Origin: Otatea glauca
Taxonomy: Eukaryota > Streptophyta > Magnoliopsida > Poales > Poaceae
Reading direction: 5' to 3'
Assembly: GCA_036346275.1 (NCBI GenBank)
Contig: JAYEVK010000472.1
Span: forward strand, 89,224-153,223
DNA: 64,000 nucleotides
The translations under genes were made by a program, and so were the position numbers. Within the stretch, counting starts at the first letter, position 1. Each line of letters begins with the position of its first letter. Shown one piece after another: positions 43,283-55,420 of the stretch. The notes below the pieces were generated by a model that was given only the letters and a program-made list of their open reading frames with translations, was not told the DNA's origin and did no database searches.

Positions 43283-45500
43283 ATGGTGATGGACAAGTAT
43301 TCCACCAAGCCGCCCATTTTCTCTGGAGTCGATTTTCCATTCTGGATGTTGTGCATGGAGTCATACATCACTGCCCAGGGTTTCTTGATATGGCAGAAGG
43401 TGAAACTCCCATATGAGGTTCCTGCCGATGAAAACGTCACGACCGGCAATATGGCTGACGTTGAGGCAAACGCTAAGGCAAGGAACATCCTCATACAGGG
43501 TCTTAGCCGAAGTGAGTATGACAGAATTTCTCACCTTTGTTCTGCTCACGAGATTTGGGTGACCCTCGATGCTTACCATGAGGGCACTACTCAAATCAAG
43601 ACCGTGAGGCAGGACCAGTTCAAGCGTGAGTTCAACAAGTTTGAACAACACGCTGGTGAGAGTCTTGATGAGTGTTTCGGTCGTTTTACCAAGATCTTAA
43701 GCGATCTTCGAGCAATTGGTTGTATATCCCCTGACTCGGATAACTCTCGACATTTCTTGACCGCACTCGATTTGCGCGTTTGGGAGATGAAGGTGACCAC
43801 CATCAAGAGCACTACCGACCTGTCGACCTAGACTCTTGATGGGCTCACGGAAGACGAAATCTTAGTCGATGGCCTTGGTCACCGATCCCATTGGATCTTC
43901 CTCTTCTGACTCTTCTTGTGGTTTCTCTCTCTCCGCCCTTTGCGAGCTAAGCGATGACCAACTAGAAAAATTTCTAGAAAATGAGCTTGCTCTTCTTGCT
44001 CGCAAGTTTTCTCATGCCTACAAGAGGGTGAGAGAGAGGAAAAGAGGTGGCGTGATCACCTACTTGAGTGTCTTGGCCCCAACCACATTCGAGCTTAACC
44101 GCCTAAGCCGAGAAGGGCAAAGCGAACAAGGCGGTTCGGGCAAGAACGATTACACCGATAAGAACCGCAACAAGAAGGCCCCACCATCAGCCGCGAAGAA
44201 GAAGTACCACAACTTCGCCAAGAACAAGAAGCTCTTTCATCGGGTCCTCGCCGCCGATTTACATCGAGCTCTCCGACACCGAGACTGGAGCAATGCAAGC
44301 GAGGACGATCCGCAAGAGAAGGTGAAGAGCGCGATGACTTCTCCGACATGTGCTTCATGGCGACGCCATTGAAGTGAGCGACTCGAGCCGTAAAATGACA
44401 CGGATCGTACCCACCTACGACGAGTTAAATGATGCCTTCAGAATTAGGCAAGTTTCATGCTAAGGCTAGGTCGAGGTGTTTGGAGTTAGAGAAGGAGGTA
44501 GATAGCCCGCTCGGAGTTAGCTTTACTTAAATCATGTTCCTCCCGAGACTCGATAGTTGTATTCTCCGTGATGCTTTGCTTGTGGAGCCGAGAACCTAAG
44601 GAAGTTGCATGATAGTGTGCTTGTTGATCTTGAGAATCAAGTCGAAGAATGCTAGTTCTATTACCTTTGATATTCCCGCCGATGCTAGCTTTTCTCCGCT
44701 CACTCAAACGCTTCTTGTAACAATTGCCCTAAATCGCATCGAATTGATGCCATGAGCTCACACCTTAGAAATCTTTCGCTAGGAATGATAAACTTGAATT
44801 GCATACTTCTAAGGACCTAGTCACCATGTGAGAGTTGTAGGCAACTAAAACTTGACAATGATGTTTTGAATGTCAAGTGTGATCAACGTGCTAAGGACTT
44901 ACTAGTTAAGTCAAAACTGGTTGCTCATCTTGTGTGTTGGGGTTAAGGATGATGTGGATAAAATCCATGTTGATCTTAGAAAGAAATTAGAAGACCAAGC
45001 CCTTAGGATTAGAAATGCTCCTTGCGCTTTTGTGAGGCCCTCAAGATTGAGGCACCGTGCTAAGGGAACAAAAAGCACGCTACCGAGAGATCTTCTTCTC
45101 GGTTCTCCTTCTTCCTCTCCTTCCCCTGTTCTTCATGTGCCTCGTTCTTCCGGGAGTGTGAGTATCTCATGAGCACTCTTGAGAAGTTTGTTGGAGGCAA
45201 GAAGAAGCTCAATCTAATTCTAGACCAATCGAAGATTAGCTGATTTAATCAGGGTCTAGGATTTGACTACTTGGAGCACGCTAGGACTCATCCTCCTACC
45301 ATTGTGCGTGGCTCCAAGAGTGGTGAGATCGTGGTAGCTCCCAGGGTGAGTACTACTGTGTTTAGGTCTGCTGGGATTGACCATGGGATCTCTGAGTAGA
45401 AGGGTGCTTCTCCTGTTGCTTCTGCTTCTAGCAAGGCAAAGTACTCATGCACCTTCTGTAAGAAGGATGGTCACCTAGTGGATTTCTGCTTCAGGCGCGC
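43283..45500 (+). pseudogene. gag: gag of H, several frames
   Basis: Starts MVMDKYSTKPPIFSGVDFPF 41 bp past the primer site, the start of a copia UBN2-type gag. The core continues to about 43831 (YHEGTTQIKTVRQDQFKREF, DLRAIGCISPD). A shifted frame from 43869 carries the Ser-rich hinge and basic region. Degraded coding sequence follows, with a coiled-coil-like piece (VDLRKKLEDQALRI, about 44960). A CCHC knuckle, CTFCKKDGHLVDFC, is at 45448-45489. At least five frame changes; not functional. Confidence 0.88.
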
Positions 45501-46395
45501 CAAGATCACCAGGCGTGAGCGTGTTGCTGCTCTTAGAGGTTTTCAGGGTCATCCCCAGACTCTGAGTGCTTCTAAAGCACGCACTACTTTTAGACAGGTT
45601 AGAGAGTCGCCTATTTTTGAGCAGCGTTCAGGACTCGGTTTTCATACTATTCAGTCGAGTTTTTGTCCTGGAGCTGCTCGTGGTCAGTCTTTTCGCCGTC
45701 CTCTTGATATTCCTCGTTTTTCCCATCGAGGTAGATATCGCTGGCGGAGGTGTTTATCGGTAGGAGATCTAGGCGAAGCCATCGATGGTCCCGCTTTTGC
45801 ACCACGCGCGGCCAACCCAGCTTCTAGCTCCTAGATCATCCGCTAGAGTTACCTCCGTCATGTGAGAGTGGAGCATCATGTAGACGCCGAGTCCGCCCTT
45901 TTCTTATGTGGCTAGCACCTCTAGGCGCCATGTGGTTCAAGATGGGTTCCTAGATCTTCTCTTTGTCCCAAGATCGAGTCATCTTTTCTCGTGTGCATTG
46001 ACCAGTTGTCTGGATGGGGAAGGAGATGTTTAGATTGTCGACTCGGTTGTTCTCGCCATATGACCAGAGATTCTCGATGGTTCTCTTCCCTATTCCGAGC
46101 CCTGTGATGAGTTGATCACTTTTGGGGATGCTTCTTCAGGTAGAGTCATTGCTAAAGGTACCATTTGCATTAATGACGATTTCATTCTTAAAGATGTTGC
46201 CTTAGTGAGTAAGCTGCAGTATAATTTGCTTTCTGTTTCTCAGCTTATCGATGACTCTTTCGAGGTGAGTTTTAAGAGTAATGCTCGTAGAATCCTCGAT
46301 TCATCGAGGGTTAGTTTATGGATTTCTAGATTTGGTAGAGTCTTCCGTGCCGATTTTTCTCGCTTTTCCGAGACTCTCTTAGGTGTTTAATTGCT
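45501..46395 (+). pseudogene. pol: Protease and pre-integrase region of H
   Basis: The stretch to about 46080 is Arg/Ser-rich and degraded; I cannot place the protease Asp with confidence. From 46112 the frame reads ITFGDASSGRVIAKGTI and LVSKLQYNLLSVSQLIDDSF, the conserved block around the end of copia protease and the GAG-pre-integrase domain. It stops at 46390 before LGHIGFDYLTR, which starts integrase in another frame. Confidence 0.78.
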
Positions 46396-47470
46396 TTGAA
46401 TCTCGTGATCTCTCCTTCCGCATAGGAGACTTGGTCACATTGGATTTGATTATTTGACCCGAGTTAGCACCATGACCTCATTCGTGGTTTGCCTAAACTC
46501 AAAATGGTCAAAGACTTAGTTTGCTCTCCCGCCGACATGGCAAGATTGTAGATGCTTCTCATCCTCGCCATCAAGTAGATGATCGATGCACCAGACAGCT
46601 TTTACATATGGACACTATTGGTTCAACTAGAGTGCGCTTAGTGGGAGGAAGTGGTATGTTCTTGTCATTGTTGATGATTTTTCGAGGTACTCTCGGTGTT
46701 TTTCATCTCCTCAAGGATGAGACTTTTCTCATTTTAGGGTTTGGTCCATAGGTTATCTTTTGAGCTCTGTGTGCCTTACGAGCTATATGCAAGGATAATG
46801 GCACGGAGTTCAAGAACTCCTATTTTGAGTGTTTCTGTGGAGTCTGGTTTAGAGCATCAATTCTCCTCTCCCACGCCCTCAAAGAAATGGCGAGTGGAGA
46901 TGAAGAACAGACCTTGGTAGAGATGGCTGTGACGATGCTAGACGAGCACAAGACTCTAGGAAGTTTTGGGCTGAGGCTATAGCTACCGCTTGCCATATTT
47001 CTAATCTTGTATTCTTGAGAGCACATTTGCATCGCACTTACGAGTTGATGTATGGGCGAAAGCCTAGTGTTTCTCATTTTCGTGTGTTTGGTTGCAAGTG
47101 TTTCATTTTGAAGTCCGTAACTCGGATAAGTTTGAGTCTCGCTCTTCTGATGGTATCTTTCTGGGTTATTCGACTTCTTCTCGTAGCTATAGGGTCTGGA
47201 GTTGCGATGCGAATAGGATCGTAGAGACCTGCGAGGTGACCTTTGATGAGGCTAGCCTCAGAGCTAGACCTGATATCTCAGGCTCTTCTTCCACCTCCGA
47301 GACTATCTTTGTAGAGGATGAGGATGATGGAGATGATGGTGTTCTGCCTGATCCAATCCCCTCTACACCTGAGGTGCCAACTGTTTCCATTTCTACACCT
47401 CAGAAGGCCACTTGCCTTCGACTCTCATGCACTAGTGGTTTTGATCGCCCCAACTGACGTGAGCAATTTC
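46396..47470 (+). pseudogene. pol: Integrase of H, fragmented
   Basis: Recognisable pieces: LGHIGFDYLTR (zinc-binding region), LHMDTIGSTRVRL (first catalytic Asp), CKDNGTEFKNSYFE (second Asp) and EEQTLVEMAVTMLDEHKTL (block with the third acidic residue, frameshifted). The C-terminal part is YELMYGRKPSVSHFRVFGCK and DGIFLGYSTSSRSYRVW. Frames change at least four times. The final acidic/Pro linker (FVEDEDDGDDGVLPDP) leads towards RT. Confidence 0.85.
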
Positions 47471-49201
47471 GCACGCTCTTCCTAAGAAGGTGTCTCATAC
47501 CTCACCCATTGCCGGCTTGAATGTCGCTCTCTTCTTCTTCTTCGCTCAAGAGGTAGAGGCCACTGCTCGCCGACCTCCCGTCATATTCAAAGGACGCCAT
47601 CCACCGATCGATGATTGGCGATTTGTTTGAGCGTGTCACACGCCAAGAACGGTTCTGTTTTCTTCCGCCTTTCACTCGCCTTTGTTGCCTCGCTTGAGCC
47701 GAAGGATATGACTCATGCATTATCCGATTTAATCTTGGATTAATGCAATGCATGAGGAACTCGAAAACTTCAAAGGAACAAAGTTTACGGCTTGTAGAAT
47801 GTCCATCCGGTCATAATGTCATTGGGACCAAGTGGGTGTTCAAAACAAGCAGAGTGAGGAGGGGTTGTCATTCGCAACAAGGCTAGGCTAGTTGCACGTG
47901 GCTTTTCTCAAGTTGAGTGTCTTGACTTTGAGGAGACTTTTGCCCTCGTATTCTAGGCTAGAGGCTATTAGGATCCCGCCGCATTCGCAGATCCAAGGGC
48001 TTCAAGCTTTTTCATATGGATGTTAAGAGTGCATTCCTCAATGGCTTCATTGAGGAAGAGGTGTATGTCAGACAACCTCCAGGATTTGAGAACCCCAAGT
48101 ACCCTAACCATGTATTCAAACTTTCCAAAGCATTGTATGGACTCAAGCAAGCTCCACGAGCTTGGTATAAGAGGCTTAAGTCCTACCTCGTGAGTCATGG
48201 TTTTCATATGGGTCAAGTGGACCAAACCTTGTTCGTTAGACATTCTATTTCAGACTTTCTCTTAGTCCGCATCTATGTCAACGACATTATCTTCTGTGGC
48301 TCTCTCGATTCACTGCTACTCGCCTCACGATGTGATGAGTATTGAGTTCGAGATGAGCATGATGGATGAGTTGAGCTACTTTCTTGGCTTCCAAATCAAG
48401 CGACTGGAGGGTACTTTCTCGCACCAAGGTAAGTACACCTGACCTCCCGAGGCGGTTTGATATGTCCGATGGTAAGCCGGTGATGACTCCTATGGCCACC
48501 ACCGCTGTCCTCGAGCTCGACGAGGATGGTGAGCCTGCCGATCGAAGGAGTTCCGAGTATGATTGGCTCCTCCCGTATCTCACCGCTTCGAGGTCGACAT
48601 ACATTTTGTGTGTGTTTGTGCACTGATTTCAGCCTCTCTCTCGCGCTCTCACCGCTAAGCTGTGAAGCGCATCTTCGTGTACCTTCGCATGCTACCACCG
48701 ATTATGGTATTTGGTACCGCTTCTTCTTGTCTGCCTCTTCAAGCCTTTTCCGATGCCGATTTTGTTGGTCAGAGGATAGATAGGAAGAGCACTTGGCACT
48801 TGCCAATTCATTGGCACTTCTTGTTTCTTGGTCATCTAGGAAGCACCTGGGTTGCACACCATCACGAGGCCGAGTATGTTGTCGCAAATGAGTTGTCAGA
48901 GCTGTGTTCTCCGATGAGATCGACCTATGACTTTGGGTTAGCTATAGAGAGTGTGCCACTTTTCTGTGACAACACTTCTGCTATTTGCATTGCTAAAAAC
49001 CCAGTGCAACATTCCCGGACCAAGCACATTGATATTAGATATCACTTCCTTAGAGACCATGTGGAGAAGGGTGATATCGTGCTTCAGTTCGTAGAGTGTG
49101 ACCACCAGTTAGCCGATATCTTTACCAATCCTTTGGATAGCTCTAGGTTTGTTGCCTTGAGAGGGGAGCTTGGGATTATGAGCCCATATGGCATATCTTG
49201 A
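47471..49201 (+). pseudogene. pol: Reverse transcriptase and RNase H of H; YVDD changed to YVND
   Basis: RT begins in degraded frames (about 47760-48000; QCHWDQVGVQNKQ-like remnant). It is clear from 48016: MDVKSAFLNGFIEEEVYVRQ, then SKALYGLKQAPRAWY. The catalytic box reads YVNDIIFCGS (about 48274-48303), Asp changed to Asn (AAC). After frame changes, DVSDGKPVMTPM-like and FSDADFVGQRIDRKSTW mark the RT-RNase H link. RNase H ends with VPLFCDNTSAICIAKNPVQH, KHIDIRYHFLRDHVEKGDI and LADIFTNPLD. The polyprotein stops at 49199-49201, directly before AGGGGGAGCTG. Confidence 0.9.
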
Positions 49202-50957
49202 GGGGGAGCTGATCTGTATTATATGTTTATACGTCTCTTTTCAGCATTTCCTTTCTTTTTTTCTTCTGGGTATCTTTGGGCTGGTTTTCACTTTGTTGAG
49301 TTCACTTCACTTAGGCTTCTGTCATGTTTCGGTATGAAACTCTCATCTTATGCTTTAGGTTGCTATTCTTCTCTCCTTCTCGGTAGAGCTCACTCACAGT
49401 CTTGTAGGTCTAGCAGGTGTTGGGCCCCCTGGGTAGACAGTGGTCCTGTGGTTTGCCCTGAAATGGAGTTTGAGAGATAGTTTGACCTTGTAAGTCATAT
49501 GGGGAGGATGAGAGCGAGTCTAAGCTGTAGTGTCTCTACTATTTTTTTCTATGCTCTTAGTTCACCCAGCTTGTAGTTTTCTCGATTTCTTCTCCTCATT
49601 CTGTCTTTCTGGTTGTTTGTGAGTTCATTTGGGTTCTCCTTATGCCAAATCTTGACAATAACTCAACTTTAACCAGATTCGAGCTTAAATTTGATTCACT
49701 TTTTGAGGGGGAGCTTGAGAATCTGCTCATGCCTTGCATATAGACTGCATTTTCTATCCTATGAGCTTTGTCTATTATGTAATTGATTTAATCTTCAACA
49801 CCATGCTAAATCTGTTGAAGAAAATCACTAGCCTAGAGATGTTCAAGTTCATTCGTTATGCTAAGCTTATTAAATCTGAAAATAGAAAGCTTTGAATGAA
49901 AACTTGATGAAACCTGTTGCTTTTGACTTACTAAAGTTTCCTCTCTAGGGGTATTTACCATGTTTTGTGAAATTTTGAAATCCTCTAGAGTCCCTATAGC
50001 AACTTGGGTGAAATTTAGTTGATCCATATTTGAGTCCTTTAGAATTGCTCATTTGTGCTAAAATTGAAATCAAGACAAATTTGACTCTTTGTGCAAAATT
50101 GATCTCAACACTTTATATTCACGAGATTGCTTCCCATTGCACTTGGGATGAACTTGAAATATATTGTGTTTGACCAAGATCATTCTTTTAAGAGTTACTC
50201 TTCAGATGATCGAAAATGGCTTGAGTCAATAAAAAAAATATAAATTCAAAGTCATAAGTGGGTAAACAATGCAAATAATGTCAAATATTTGCACCCCGCT
50301 ATGATTTTCAAGGTCTTAATGAAAATTTTCATAAGAAGAAAAATGAGCTTGAAGGACCTTATATGTACTTCAAAAATTCCCCAAAGTGTTGACTAGGTTG
50401 AACTCTAGGTTTTTCATTGTTTTCCTTGTGTGGTTTTTGCTTCTAGTTTTGACACTTTGCTGAGTTTTTGCACTTGTCAAATCTTGCGAAAAAGAACTTT
50501 TCAAAACTAAGCTTGTTGATCAACATTGATGTGTTCTTGAAACGATTCTTAGGCTAGTCATAATCTGAAATTGATAGGCTTGGTGTCATATTTTACCTTT
50601 CTGATCAATTGGATAATCTTCAAAGCTCCTTAGTTGCATTTCATGCATACATCGTAAAAAGGGAGAAAATATCATATTGATGTCTATATTGCCAAAAAAA
50701 GGGGGAGAAAATGAAAAGGCATCAACAAAAAAAAACAAATGGAGTTAAATTTTTGTTTGATTTTGGAAATTTTTGTGGAAAATTTCCTCTTTTATTTACA
50801 AAAATTCCAAAATCTTCTTGTCAACTTGGTCTAATTTTCATTCCCTTGTAGGAACCAAGTTTGATTTTGCAAACTCAAATTGCTTTCTTCTCTCCCTTTC
50901 AAACTCAAAACATATGCCTTTTGTTGTGTTTGTCAATATACTCATTAAGGGGGAGAT
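49202..50957 (+). other. Non-coding region between pol and 3' LTR of H
   Basis: No envelope-like frame survives. It contains purine tracts AGGGGGAGCTG (49202), GAGGGGGAGCTTG (49707), AAAGGGGGAGAAAA (50698) and the functional-position AAGGGGGAGAT (50947-50957). Multiple tracts upstream of the 3' LTR are a reported Sirevirus trait. Confidence 0.75.
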
Positions 50958-53219
50958 TGAAGGACCATGTGGAGGTCTACCCAAATTTGTGATGAGTATT
51001 TGACTTTATGTGATATAGGATAGCTTATGTTTGAGTTTTGATTCAAAATGGACTTCAAGTTGAAGGTTGTTTGCGCCAGACCAAATGTTGCATGAGTTGC
51101 ATTTGCGCCGGACCGAGTTAGGTTAGACTGCACGTTTGCGCTGGACCAAGGGAAATGAGAAACAGAGAGTTTCCCATTTGCGCCGGACCAAGGGAAATGA
51201 GAAACAGAGAGTTTCCTATTTGCGCCAGACAAAGAGAAATGAGAAAAAGAGAGTTTCCCATTTGCGCGGGACCAAGAGAAGAGGGAAACAGAGGTTTTCC
51301 CATTTGCGCCGGACCAAGTCCAGTTTGTTTCACATTTACGCCGGACTGCTTTTCTTTCGCGCCGGACTGGTTTTGAAACTGGCAGAAATTAGCTTTTTGA
51401 AGGTCTTCCCGTGCTCAAAATGTTTTTTGGTCTACATGAAAGTTGTAGAGAATTCCAAGACGCATCTTGTTCATGTTTACAAATTTTTCATTTGAGCAAC
51501 ATAAAAAATCATAGAAAATCGGGAAGGTTAACAGTGAGTTTCACGTTTGCGCCGGACCGATTTTTATTTGCTCCGGACCGATTATTGTTATCACTTTTTA
51601 AGGGTCTTCACGTACTCAAACAATTATTTTGTCTACACGAAAGTTGTAGATAATTTCAAGACGCATCTTTTTTATGTTGACAAGTTTTTCATTGGAGCAA
51701 AATATAAAATCATAGAAAATCGGGAATGTTAACAGAGATTTTCACGTTTACGCCGGACCGGTTTTGCAGCTGGCAGTAATTTGCCTTTTTAAGGGACTTC
51801 CTGTGCTCGAAAAAATTATGTGTTCTACATGAAAGTTGTAGAGAATTTCGAAACTCAACTTTTTCATATTGACAAGTTTTTCAGTAGAACATCATATAAA
51901 ATCATAAAAAAATTGAGAAGATCCTGCTGTATTTAGAACAACTTGTCTGCATTTGGTTGAAATACTATGGTCCGTTTTTGGTCCTTTCTAACCCCAATTC
52001 GTGATCGAATTGTTGTGATGGGTTCATGGTGGAACTAAGAAGGGATTTCTTGTCTTTGTGAATGTAGGACTTCATTTGGTGGTCATGGTGAGGCGAAGGA
52101 GGTCGAACTAGGCATGGGATGGCCGGAGGTTCTGTTGGCGGAAGTTCGCCTAAGATGGCCGGAGATGAAGCCAGTGCAGTTCCAAGAGATAAGAGATCGT
52201 GAAGAAGCTAGCTTATCACTACTTGATCAAGGAGAGCTGAGGGTTGTAGTTCGGAAGATAAAGTAGTGGATAAGTGTAGCTTGCTTTCAGCATACTAGAA
52301 AGTACCTAAGTGTAGTTGAGAGTTGTTGAGAGTGATAGTGTAAGGATCAAATCCTGCTCTGGAAGTTGGCTTAGGATTGAAGCAAGACATCCAAGGGTGG
52401 AATTGATCCTAGGTCACTATAAATAGAGGGGTAGGGGCAGCCCCCTCTTTGAAGGTTCCGAGGTTTTTGCTGCTCATTTGAGTTTTGCCCACTTTGTTGT
52501 GATGCTTTGTAAACCTCCCTTCCAGAAATAAAATGTTCTTAATTTATGTTCTTGTTTCATTTCCTTTACGCATTTACAATACGCACTTAAATTCTGCTAT
52601 CTAAATTCCGCATTTACTTACTTGCAATTTACTTTACGTAATTTGGATTTGCCTCATCTCCTTCTACATGCTATTGAATGTTTGTTGAAATTCATGGTTG
52701 ATGAACTCTTCTCTTGATTCGATGCTTTCAATCATTTAGGCAATCCTTGAGTTCTTGTTGCAAGTTGTAAACTGTGTTCTTGAAATGCGAACGGTGACTT
52801 GCGCTTTTTTGTTTTTATTTGCTTCGGTTCTTGTTGCAAGGATGAGAGTTTGATTGATGAATCTTCACTGTGAGCATAACCAAATCCTCTAGGCAATCCT
52901 CGTTCAAGTTCGCAAAGAAACCGATCTTTTGTCCCTTCATGATGAATTCTTAATTCATCGAAGTTTTGTGTTTACTCCGTAATATCTTGCTTGCTGTGAC
53001 GTGAGAAGGCATTCAAGTCTATCTTGATCTTTAGAATCTCACGAGCAAGCCAAGATCACAGATTGGCTTTTGGAGTCGTGCTGTTTTATGAACACTGCTT
53101 GTGTTTTTCTAGTCTCTGTTCTTTACAAGCAGTACTGAGTCTTTGGCTAGTATTTGTCCAAGAGGTGGGAAAATTTATTTTGGGACCATTAGCCCTCTGG
53201 TTGCCATCTCGGTCTTTCA
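50958..53219 (+). repeat. 3' LTR of H
   Basis: 2,262 bp, TGAAGGACC to GGTCTTTCA, followed by TCATC. It contains the same 42-bp repeat (51065-51370), long modules and TATAAATAG (52418-52426). Numerous single-base gaps distinguish it from the 5' LTR. Confidence 0.95.
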
Positions 53220-53518
53220 TCATCATTCTCCTTTCTTGAATTGGAGTCATCCTCGACTCCATCACATTCTCCTGCAAAATGTTAGTAGCGATAAAGAGCA
53301 AAACAACATGCATATCTTTTGTGATCAAATCAATGGCTCGAGAATCACAATCACCCAAACACTCCCTTTTTTAAAAACTATCATATAGATTATAAATGAA
53401 AGTAGAGGTACTTGATATGATATTGAAATTATCAAATCGATCACATTGTTGCATAGGAAATAGAGGTTTCAGATCTCAACAAATGTATACTCTATACATT
53501 TTGTATTCTACTTTATCA

Positions 53519-53890
53519 TTATGTTTGCCAATAACTTGAAAAATATTTCATGATAACCATGGCAAAACCGTAATGTACAAAAATCTTCTGCTTCAAACTA
53601 TCTAGATCACATAGAACATCAAATTCAATGTAACCTAAAGTATTTAAAGAAGACATCAATTTAAGCTCATCTTCTTCACTGTCAATGTGAATAACATGTT
53701 TATGTTCAGTGCAAATGTTTAGTTCAAATATAAAAGTTTCATGTTTATTCACAAGTTGTGGCATGGATATAAGTGAAGCATTATCACACAACTCTTCTTT
53801 ATCACCTAGAATAACAAGCAAATAATTTTGTATCAAAAGAAAATCAGCAATGGGTTCCATTAATAGTTGCTCTATGATAGTATGATTCAT
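53519..53890 (-). CDS. Unrecognised frame after gag in element I
   Basis: 123 codons starting MNHTIIEQLLMEPIADFLL, with acidic and Leu-rich segments (GDKEELCDNASLISM, LKLMSSLNTLGYIEFDVL). No known catalytic motif. It occupies the place where D has its unrecognised frame (30920-31660): after an acidic linker beginning FEVP in both. This similarity of position and start suggests a shared family protein, but the sequences are too diverged for me to align by eye. Confidence 0.4.
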   Translation of the reverse strand: MNHTIIEQLLMEPIADFLLIQNYLLVILGDKEELCDNASLISMPQLVNKHETFIFELNICTEHKHVIHIDSEEDELKLMSSLNTLGYIEFDVLCDLDSLKQKIFVHYGFAMVIMKYFSSYWQT

Positions 53891-53899
53891 GGATAGTTC

Positions 53900-54897
53900 T
53901 ATTTATTCAAAATGATTTTCACCATGTGTATAGTCCATACCTTTTACATTACCTTCTAAATCATTCTCAGTGGTTGTAGGTGCAACTTCAATTTCCAACT
54001 CTTCATTTTTCAGCAAATTGTTAGCTACAACAGAGGGTGCAACAATGGGCACCTCAAATGAAGCTAAAGACTCTTCCAAAGATTCAGCAAGCATGTTTTC
54101 AGCTATACAAGCACATTTAATCAAGTCTTAAAGAGAACTATATGTTTCATGATTAAGTCCACATGAACCTAAGCTCGTAGCTTCTTCACATTCTTGTAAA
54201 CCACAACGCAACAAATAATTTTGCAATTCATGATAGTATTCTATAACAGCTTTTAGAACCTTGTTTTAAGTGTTGAAGTTTAGTAAGCAAATATTCATCA
54301 ACATATTCAAGAACATAATCATCTCTCTAAGTCTTTTCATGGCATTCTAAGTTTTAGGTTCTTTATCATGTCTACATATATGCTTCCACCAATATATTGC
54401 ATCTGACATTAACACTTTAACTGCGGCACTAATCTTTTGGTTTTCAGATATGTTATACTTTGCAAATTCTTTGTCTACCGCTCTCTCCCAATTAATATAT
54501 GCATTAGGATCGACTTTCCACCAAAAGGAGGCAATTCAAACTTAATTTTACCTTGTTCATCATGAGTTGATGAAGCCATGGCGATGTTGATGTCGCGAGT
54601 CCTTGTGCACCAACGTAAGTGATTAAGGAACACGTGATCCAAAGGTTGTTTTAGACGCTTGTCGCGAGGGATCGTGGTGCATGATTGGCCTCATTGGGTG
54701 CATGTGGTGGTTGTCGCCCATCAAGACAATCAACACGCTCACGGCGTCGCAAGGTTGTTGTTGATCTCACCATACTATAGTCGTGGTTCTCGCAGATGCA
54801 TGTTGAGCAATCTTGTGACGTGTTGTATGATTCCTCTCGAGAATGGTGTGAGAATTTCAGCTTGGTTTTCTTCATTGCTTCCATTGTCATCTGCCAT
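53900..54897 (-). pseudogene. gag: gag of element I
   Basis: The ATG at 54897-54895 opens MADDNGSNEENQAEI, with a frameshift soon after into the frame reading EESYNTSQDCSTCI and a stop at about 54653. The core restarts at 54578 (MASSTHDEQGKIKFELPPFG), then INWERAVDKEFAKYN and the tryptophan motif YWWKHIC. Stops interrupt it before EYYHELQNYLLRCGL (about 54240). It continues to LIKCACIAENMLAESLEESL and an acidic linker ending near 53903. Organisation matches a gypsy gag of the same sort as D, with stops and shifts throughout. Confidence 0.68.
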
Positions 54898-54959
54898 TGT
54901 TAGCAATAAGCAGGAAAACACACAAAGGTATGTAGTTCACTATCACTACTACTTGGGGT

Positions 54960-55420
54960 CGTCTATATGGTCTCGGGCTTCAGCACGTATAGCGATTTAT
55001 CTGCTAACTCAAAAAGCTCCTTGGTGCTTTGATTTTTCAAATGGCCAGCTTTCCCTTCAACTCCCTATCCTTGGCACAGTTCTTGAAGGTAACAATGACT
55101 GCCTCATTTGAGATGTCAGGGATTGAGTTGCGCTTTTTGCTGAAGCGTCGGATGAAGTTGCACAACGACACCCTTGACTTTTGTATTACCCGATGCAAGT
55201 CGCTTCGTGTTTTGGGGCATTCATACATGCCCCAAAGTTGGAGATGAATTGTTCGCAACTCCGCCACGATGATATCGATTGAGGTCGAGGTTAGTAACCA
55301 AGATCTTGCCACACCATCCGTGGTGGTCGCAAGCAATTGGCCATTACTTTCGCTTCCTCCAGCTACCCTCATGACTATAATATAAATCATGCACCACTGA
55401 TGGGTTGATCTTACCCGAGT
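54960..55420 (-). pseudogene. gag: Element L: gag fragment of RIRE2/Cinful-like gypsy
   Basis: The - strand frame from the J edge reads MRVAGGSESNGQLLA, TTDGVARSWLL, a degenerate middle, then QKSRVSLCNFIRRFSKKRNS and EAVIVTFKNCAKDRELKGKL, conserved blocks of the gag core in this gypsy group. In the next frame it continues KELFELADKS near 55000. The N-terminal part is cut off at 55420 by insertion of J; the C-terminal part fades into element I near 54960. Confidence 0.75.

Larger units (their letters stand above)
40986..53219 (+). mobile_element. Element H: complete Sirevirus-type copia retrotransposon, TSD TCATC
   Basis: A 12,234-bp element with perfect TCATC duplications (40981-40985, 53220-53224). 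LTRs are about 2.2 kb, with primer site TGGTATCAGAGC. Gag is UBN2-type, and the copia order protease-integrase-RT-RNase H is followed by a 1.75-kb non-coding region before the polypurine tract AAGGGGGAGAT. Long LTRs with CGG motifs and repeated purine tracts are described for Sireviruses (SIRE/Maximus). All genes carry frameshifts. H is inserted at the polypurine tract/LTR edge of element I. Confidence 0.95.
53220..54960 (-). mobile_element. Element I: gypsy relative of D/M, body deleted, interrupted by H
   Basis: On the - strand: gag from 54897, an unrecognised frame to 53519, then a 3' terminus with MESRMTPIQE before the purine tract at about 53245-53225, where H is inserted. The LTR continues on the other side of H (40985-40741). 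No pol domains are present and no 5' LTR is seen; the right edge joins L near 54960. Confidence 0.65.

Noticed and set aside
49202..50957. Envelope-like gene of the Sirevirus
   Set aside because: No frame of useful length and no signal peptide or membrane segment pattern.
54659..55247. Plus-strand ORFs over I and L
   Set aside because: The real coding signal is gag on the opposite strand.
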